Shown here piece by piece: positions 8,097 to 10,937 of a DNA stretch of 10,937 nt (position 1 is its first letter; each line of letters begins with the position of its first letter). The position numbers and the translations under genes were made by a program. The notes below the pieces were generated by a model. The model ran no database searches and was not told where the DNA came from. It worked only from the letters and a program-made list of their open reading frames with translations. This stretch comes from Thioalkalivibrio sp. (GTDB taxonomy: Bacteria; Pseudomonadota; Gammaproteobacteria; Ectothiorhodospirales; Ectothiorhodospiraceae), in NCBI GenBank assembly GCA_003553165.1, contig PUOZ01000325.1, positions 1 through 10,937 on the forward strand. The letters run 5' to 3'.

Positions 8097-8492
8097 TTAT
8101 TCCCCCTTCAAGGCGGTGCGCAGACCACGGAAACGGGCATTGAGAAAATCCAGGCTGGCCTGGTACTGGATGGCATTCTCGGAGAAGGCCGCCTGCTCGA
8201 GCTGCGGATCGACGGTATTGCCATCCAGCGACGGTTGGCTGGGTACCCGGTACTTTGGCTCGAGGCCGGACCCGGCAGGACCGGAGGGAAGGTGGCTCGC
8301 GTTGGTACGCGCCATTCTCAAGCCCTGACCGTGACCGGCATCGTTCAGCGCGGCGCGAAAATCGATATCCCGAGCCTTGAAATTGGGGGTATCGGCATTG
8401 GCCAGGTTCGAAGCGAGCAGTTCCAGACGCCGGGAACGCAGCTGGAGCGCCTCCGCATGTATACCCAACGCCTTGTCAAAAGATAGAGACAT
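8097..8492 (-). CDS. flgB: Flagellar proximal rod protein FlgB
   Basis: FlgB is the innermost axial rod subunit, built on FliE. With the start chosen here the product has 131 residues and begins MSLSFDKALGIHAEALQLRS, the usual family N terminus. NLANADTPNFKARDIDF is at 29-45 and DGNTVDPQLEQAAFSENAIQ is at about 90-109. The frame is open to an ATG at 8543, but that ATG lies inside the -24 element of the sigma-54 promoter (8532-8547), upstream of the predicted transcript start near 8521, so it cannot be used from that promoter. An ATG at 8501 is nearly adjacent to GAGGT and too close to it. The ATG at 8492 has GAGGT about 9 nt upstream. This is the first gene of the flgBCDEFGHIJK run. Confidence 0.95.
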   Translation of the reverse strand: MSLSFDKALGIHAEALQLRSRRLELLASNLANADTPNFKARDIDFRAALNDAGHGQGLRMARTNASHLPSGPAGSGLEPKYRVPSQPSLDGNTVDPQLEQAAFSENAIQYQASLDFLNARFRGLRTALKGE

Positions 8493-8531
8493 GTCCGACA
8501 TACCTCGAAGATCTTGTCTATCGAAGTAGCT

Positions 8532-8547
8532 AGCAACGACCATGCCA
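8532..8547 (-). promoter_or_regulatory. Sigma-54 (RpoN) promoter of the flgB operon
   Basis: On the minus strand the sequence reads TGGCATGGTCGTTGCT. This matches the sigma-54 consensus TGGCACG-N4-TTGCW at all but one of the conserved positions, with the invariant GG and GC separated by exactly 10 bp. Transcription should start near 8521, giving a leader of about 28 nt before the flgB ATG at 8492. Sigma-54 control of the rod-hook operon, with a FleQ/FlrC-type activator, is known in Pseudomonas and Vibrio. The activator cannot be seen here. Confidence 0.82.
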
Positions 8548-8551
8548 TCAC

Positions 8552-8578
8552 TAAAGCAATCTGAATATCAGTGCTTTA
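8552..8578. promoter_or_regulatory. Nested 27-bp dyad next to the flgB promoter (candidate operator)
   Basis: A perfect 7-bp inverted repeat, TAAAGCA (8552-8558) and TGCTTTA (8572-8578), encloses a second perfect 4-bp dyad, CTGA-ATA-TCAG (8561-8571). The element ends 5 bp upstream of the -24 box, covering about -31 to -57 from the predicted start. It is AT-rich in GC-rich surroundings. It could bind a dimeric activator or repressor. As RNA the stem would be weak and has no U-run, so a terminator for cheR is less likely. The binding protein is not known. Confidence 0.45.
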
Positions 8579-8687
8579 CGTTTTTTGAAGGGCATAAGAA
8601 GGGGCAAAGCGGCAATATTCAGCCACACCCGATGCCGCGCCGAAGGCGCAGTGACAAACTCTTGACGCAGAGGCCCGCGAAGACCGC

Positions 8688-9515
8688 TCAGCGTTTCCGG
8701 TACACGACACCCGGGTTCGAGCGCACCATCTCGAAGGCGTTTGAGTAGTTGGCCATGGATTCGGAAGCACCCAGGAACAGGTAACCCCCGGGGTTCAGGG
8801 ACTGCGCCATACGCGCGAGGATGTCCCTCTTGTTCTCGGCGGAGAAGTAAATCAATACATTGCGGCAGAAGATGACGTCGAAACGACCCAGCAGCGTGTA
8901 ACTGTCCAAGAGATTGAACTCGCGGAAACTGGCGCGCGCCTTGATCTCCGGGCGAAGCGTCCAGTGCTCGCCATCCCGGGTGAAAAAGCGATCCCGTCGC
9001 TCAGGCGACAATCCGCGAGCGATGGCGAGACTGTCATACCGCCCTGCCCTGGCATCACTGACGATCGCCGCAGAGATATCGGTCCCCGTGATCTGGACGT
9101 TCTTCAGCGTCCCGGGTCGCGCCTGCTGGAACTCGCTGACCGCCATGCTGATGGAATAGGCCTCCTGACCGCTGGAACAGGCTGCCGACCAGATCTTCAG
9201 GAGATTCGCGCCCGCCTTCGCCTGCTCGGGAAAGATCTGGTTCTTGAGAATATCGAAGGGGAAGACATCGCGAAACCAGTAGGTTTCCTTCGTGGTCATG
9301 GCCTCGATCACGCGCTCGCGCAGACCGGACCGGCCCCCGGCCTTGCGCAGATGAAGCAACTCGGCCACGGAGTTCACGGAGAACTCACCCATCAGCCTCG
9401 AGAGCCGGCTGGTCACCAGGTAATGCTTGTTTTCGCCAAGCACGAGCCCACAGGATTGCTCCAGGAACACCCGGAAATCTTCATAGTCCTGTGGATCAAG
9501 GGGGGCGGATGACAA
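8688..9515 (-). CDS. cheR: Chemotaxis protein methyltransferase CheR
   Basis: CheR transfers methyl groups from S-adenosylmethionine to glutamates of chemoreceptors in the cytoplasm, resetting receptor activity during adaptation. The 275-residue product has the N-terminal helical CheR domain (about 8-66) and then the methyltransferase domain. Signatures are TTKETYWFRD (74-83), the SAM-binding SAACSSGQE (110-118), ITGTDIS (142-148), FDVIFCRNVLIYF (212-224) and GGYLFLGASES (243-253). No C-terminal TPR extension is present. The start is a TTG at 9515: an in-frame TAA lies at 9531-9533, no ATG occurs between them, and GGGAG stands 9 nt before the TTG. cheR just upstream of flgB is a known gammaproteobacterial arrangement, but there cheV and flgA usually precede it and are absent here. 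The 195-bp gap before flgB, holding its own promoter, suggests separate transcription. Confidence 0.96.
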   Translation of the reverse strand: MSSAPLDPQDYEDFRVFLEQSCGLVLGENKHYLVTSRLSRLMGEFSVNSVAELLHLRKAGGRSGLRERVIEAMTTKETYWFRDVFPFDILKNQIFPEQAKAGANLLKIWSAACSSGQEAYSISMAVSEFQQARPGTLKNVQITGTDISAAIVSDARAGRYDSLAIARGLSPERRDRFFTRDGEHWTLRPEIKARASFREFNLLDSYTLLGRFDVIFCRNVLIYFSAENKRDILARMAQSLNPGGYLFLGASESMANYSNAFEMVRSNPGVVYRKR

Positions 9516-9559
9516 GGAAGATCTCTCCCATTACAGCTGAACGCATGACAGCGCATGGT

Positions 9560-9590
9560 GCCATCCTACGGCCAGCATCGGGAAAGTATA
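9560..9590 (-). promoter_or_regulatory. Candidate promoter(s) of cheR
   Basis: Two alternatives overlap upstream of cheR on the minus strand. A sigma-70-type -10 box TATACT lies at 9585-9590, with a TTGCCC 19 bp upstream as a weak, widely spaced -35. A partial sigma-54 match, TGGCCG-N5-TGGC at 9560-9574, keeps the GG/GC spacing of 10 bp but lacks the AC of the -24 element and has TGGC in place of TTGC. Either would place the start 30-65 nt upstream of the TTG start codon. The sequence does not decide between them. Confidence 0.35.
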
Positions 9591-9633
9591 ACGACCAACG
9601 ACACGGGACGGGCAATTTTTCGCGCAATCGCCG

Positions 9634-9728
9634 CTAGCAGCCTGTCGAACTTGGGCTGCTAGGGCGGCAAGGTCTTGCCGCAGGGATGGTGGCGGGGGCA
9701 AGAGGCCGCAGGTCCATGGACCCCTGCG
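9634..9728. repeat. Cluster of three inverted repeats in the cheR upstream gap
   Basis: The 309-bp gene-free stretch 9516-9824 contains three consecutive dyads. The first is CTAGCAGCC / GGCTGCTAG (9634-9642 and 9654-9662, perfect 9 bp, 11-nt loop). The second is GCGGCAAG / CTTGCCGC (9664-9671 and 9674-9681, perfect 8 bp). The third is centred on the perfect palindrome GGTCCATGGACC (9711-9722), extendable with a two-base bulge to 9708-9728. Between the second and third lies a G-rich run with GGGATGG and GGCGGGGGC. No run of T follows any stem, so these are not simple terminators. The cluster lies upstream of the candidate promoters on both strands and outside both predicted transcripts. It resembles a REP/BIME- or MITE-like dispersed intergenic repeat, which is an inference, since no second copy is in the window. 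Confidence 0.5.
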
Positions 9729-9752
9729 CGGGCATAATCGTGTCTTTCACGT

Positions 9753-9779
9753 TAAAGAAAACGCGACGGCGGCCGTCAT
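9753..9779 (+). promoter_or_regulatory. Sigma-28 (FliA)-like promoter candidate before the small unknown gene
   Basis: TAAAGAAA (9753-9760), an 11-bp spacer and GCCGTCAT (9772-9779) resemble the flagellar sigma-28 consensus TAAAGTTT-N11-GCCGATAA. The TAAAG and GCCG cores and their spacing are exact, but the 3' half of the -10 is poor. The same stretch contains CATAAT (9777-9782), which could be a sigma-70 -10 box with only a weak -35. Transcription would begin around 9787, about 40 nt before the ATG at 9825. Confidence 0.38.
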
Positions 9780-9824
9780 AATCTGCGACAGCCCGCCAAC
9801 ACTTGTTTCCCGGAGATCCCTTCC

Positions 9825-10145
9825 ATGCAGAACCGCGAACTGACCCACATCAAAATCACTAGCCCGGCCTACCGCGAATTCCCGGACCTCGCCCCAAGCG
9901 CCGCGATCCTGGGTTTCCTGCCCGCGTTCCGGGACGTGGGTACCGAGGAGGTGCATCTCTCGGTAAACGCGGATGGCAGCCCAGCGGCAGTTCATGTTCT
10001 CGATCATCTCCCCGATCACTGGGTCATCGAAAGGGACCAGGCCGGACGGATCATGGCGCTGAAGGATGGCATCATTGCGGGATTCATGCGCCATGCGCGC
10101 TTCTTCACGCGTTCGGAACTGGCGCATCTTCCCTGGGACGCCTGA
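9825..10145 (+). CDS. Small protein of unknown function (106 aa)
   Basis: I do not recognise the family. The ORF has 106 codons with codon use like its neighbours (mostly G or C in third position) and a ribosome binding site CGGAG about 9 nt before the ATG at 9825, so it is probably a real gene. A longer minus-strand ORF over the same DNA (9747-10154) has no family resemblance and reads as a shadow. The product begins MQNRELTHIKITSPAYREFP, is predicted soluble, and has no signal peptide or clear membrane segment. The C-terminal half, VLDHLPDHWVIERD followed by GRIMALKDGIIAGFMRH, looks like a compact alternating beta/alpha fold. The gene is divergent from cheR and convergent with the DUF2835 gene (5 bp between stops). 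A FliA-like promoter candidate upstream hints at a motility link, which is inference only. Confidence 0.72.
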   Translation: MQNRELTHIKITSPAYREFPDLAPSAAILGFLPAFRDVGTEEVHLSVNADGSPAAVHVLDHLPDHWVIERDQAGRIMALKDGIIAGFMRHARFFTRSELAHLPWDA

Positions 10146-10150
10146 CGTGC

Positions 10151-10375
10151 TCATTCCCGGAACTTGTCCAGGCTGATGAACCGGAAGGATTCGTCACAGC
10201 GCAGCAGGAATTCCCCGTCAACGCCCTCGCTCGTCACATAGGGCCGCAGGACACGTGCGGGGAACCGCACACGGGTTCCATCCCGCGCTCTGGCGAAGAC
10301 CTGCTGCGCGTCCCCATTGTAATAGGTCAGCATTTCCCGGGCTGAGATCACCAGACGCAATCGAAAGGTCTTCAT
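10151..10375 (-). CDS. DUF2835 family protein (74 aa)
   Basis: The 74-residue product, beginning MKTFRLRLVISAREMLTYYN, with VFARARDGTRVRFPARVLRP in the middle and ending FRFISLDKFRE, resembles the DUF2835 family of short gammaproteobacterial proteins. The function is not known. The features that match are the MKT-hydrophobic start, the Tyr-Tyr-x-Gly motif, the RVRFPA..LRPYVT segment and the acidic-Phe-x-Leu C terminus. The frame stays open upstream to an ATG at 10537, but that extension looks like noise and the family begins at the ATG used here (10375). The sequence before it, GGGGAACG, is a rather close ribosome binding site. The protein is probably cytoplasmic and looks like a single small beta-rich domain. 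It converges on the unknown gene at 9825, without an obvious terminator between them. Confidence 0.85.
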   Translation of the reverse strand: MKTFRLRLVISAREMLTYYNGDAQQVFARARDGTRVRFPARVLRPYVTSEGVDGEFLLRCDESFRFISLDKFRE

Positions 10376-10635
10376 CGTTCCCCGCATCCCCGAGGCATAA
10401 GGAGACTGTGCAGAAACGCTGGCGCGATCCGCTTCACGAGCAGGCGAATCATGCCACGCAACCGGCCATGCCATAACCCCATGCCTTCGCGCGTGGCCCA
10501 TTAGGCTACACTCGACCCAGGTTTCAGGTGCGGACATGGCCTCCCGCGTCGGTCAGGCGAAGGATTCCGTCCCAGTGGGCCGACTCCTTGACCGACGAAT
10601 GACCCGAGAGTGTCGCACACAGCACGAGCCACAGG
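10376..10635. other. Divergent intergenic region between the DUF2835 and MarC genes
   Basis: This 260-bp stretch separates two divergently read genes and must hold both promoters. On the plus strand the best -10 candidate is TACACT (10507-10512, in the context TTAGGCTACACT), with no convincing -35 at normal spacing. It would give a leader of about 115 nt before the MarC start. On the minus strand no good promoter was found. Open frames here on both strands lack family resemblance and good starts. Confidence 0.4.
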
Positions 10636-10937
10636 ATGATCGATGTCGCGATCGTAGCCTTCACGACTTTCTTCGTCACCGTCGGACCGGTGGATGTGGC
10701 GGTGGTGTATGCGGCGTTGACCCCTTCCCACACCATCGCTTCCCGACGCCGGATGGCGTTACGCGCCACGCTCGTCGCCACCGTCATCCTGCTCACCTTT
10801 GCCCTGATCGGGGAAACACTGTTGTCGTGGCTCGGCATTTCATTGCCGGCGCTGCGCACTGCCGGTGGCATCCTGCTGCTGCTGATCGGGATCGACATGG
10901 TCTTCGCGCGGCAATCGGGAGGGGTATCCGCAACCGA
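10636..10937 (+). CDS. MarC family integral membrane protein (3' end outside window)
   Basis: One hundred residues of the N-terminal half are visible. The product is a polytopic inner-membrane protein of the MarC family (UPF0056), once linked to multiple antibiotic resistance but of unproven transport function. Hydrophobic segments lie at about 4-28 (VAIVAFTTFFVTVGPVDVAV), 45-65 (ATLVATVILLTFALIGETLL) and 75-93. Characteristic parts are VGPVD near residue 18 (family: D-P-x-G/x), RRRMALRATLVATVILL, and LGISLPALRTAGGILLLLIG followed by IDMVF. An in-frame TGA at 10600 and the absence of another ATG fix the start at 10636. The ribosome binding site is weak (CGAG about 7 nt upstream, or AGG adjacent). 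Family members have about 200 residues, so roughly half is missing beyond the right edge. It has no evident link to the flagellar genes. Confidence 0.9.
   Translation, partial: MIDVAIVAFTTFFVTVGPVDVAVVYAALTPSHTIASRRRMALRATLVATVILLTFALIGETLLSWLGISLPALRTAGGILLLLIGIDMVFARQSGGVSAT

Noticed and set aside
8616..8629. Second sigma-54-like site upstream of flgB (TGGCTGAATATTGC on the minus strand)
   Set aside because: GG and GC are 9 bp apart instead of the required 10, whereas the site at 8532-8547 has the right spacing and position.
8637..8649. Hairpin GCGCC-GAA-GGCGC after cheR as a terminator
   Set aside because: The stem is only 5 bp and no T-run follows on either strand. At best it is a weak pause site.
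9634..9662. The 9-bp dyad as an insertion-sequence terminal repeat pair or a rho-independent terminator
   Set aside because: No transposase gene or target duplication is visible and there is no T-run. It is better described together with the neighbouring dyads as an intergenic repeat of unknown type.
9747..10154. 135-codon minus-strand ORF opposite the unknown gene at 9825
   Set aside because: It lacks domain resemblance and a good ribosome binding site, and it overlaps the promoter region of the plus-strand gene, which has better start signals and codon use.
10458..10473. Sigma-54-like site upstream of the DUF2835 gene (TGGCATGGCCGGTTGC on the minus strand)
   Set aside because: The GG-GC spacing is 11 bp, one too long, and sigma-54 tolerates spacing changes poorly.
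10376..10537. 54-codon N-terminal extension of the DUF2835 gene
   Set aside because: The family begins at the ATG at 10375, and the extension is compositionally noisy and not conserved in the family as I know it.
10524..10898. 124-codon minus-strand ORF opposite the MarC gene
   Set aside because: It is a shadow of the clear plus-strand MarC membrane segments.

Overview
The window is a GC-rich (roughly 60-65 % by eye) stretch of a Gram-negative, polarly or laterally flagellated bacterium, most likely a gammaproteobacterium. The reasons are L- and P-ring genes (flgH, flgI), a bifunctional FlgJ with a C-terminal glucosaminidase domain, cheR placed directly upstream of flgB, a strong sigma-54-type promoter before flgB, and a neighbouring DUF2835 gene. 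A Chromatiales/Ectothiorhodospiraceae-like or pseudomonad-like host would fit, but the genus cannot be named from the sequence alone.

Layout. Positions 1-9515 hold a minus-strand flagellar cluster, read right to left: cheR (8688-9515), then flgB, flgC, flgD, flgE, flgF, flgG, flgH, flgI, flgJ and a flgK cut off by the left edge of the window. From flgB to flgK the genes are separated by only 6-61 bp, all on one strand, with a recognisable ribosome binding site before most starts, so they look like one long operon. The products build the flagellum in sequence: proximal rod (FlgB, FlgC, FlgF), distal rod (FlgG), hook cap (FlgD), hook (FlgE), outer-membrane L ring (FlgH), periplasmic P ring (FlgI), rod cap and peptidoglycan hydrolase (FlgJ), and the first hook-filament junction protein (FlgK). 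CheR is the chemoreceptor methyltransferase.

The 195-bp gap between cheR and flgB carries a near-consensus sigma-54 promoter (8532-8547), with a nested 27-bp dyad just upstream of it (8552-8578). This promoter also decides the flgB start, because the longest possible ORF would begin inside the -24 element.

The 309-bp gap 9516-9824 separates cheR from a divergently transcribed small unknown gene (9825-10145, plus strand). It holds candidate promoters on both strands, one of which resembles a FliA/sigma-28 flagellar promoter, and a compact set of three consecutive inverted repeats (9634-9728) that looks like a dispersed intergenic repeat. The unknown gene converges on a DUF2835 gene (10151-10375, minus), with 5 bp between the stop codons. 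After a 260-bp divergent gap comes the 5' part of a MarC-family membrane protein (10636 to the right edge).

No tRNA, rRNA, CRISPR array or transposase gene was seen. The most unusual observations are a 21-codon ORF that exactly bridges flgJ and flgK with overlaps at both ends, the nested dyad beside the sigma-54 promoter, the inverted-repeat cluster, and the small unknown gene behind a flagellar-type promoter candidate. No convincing new defence or metabolic system is present.
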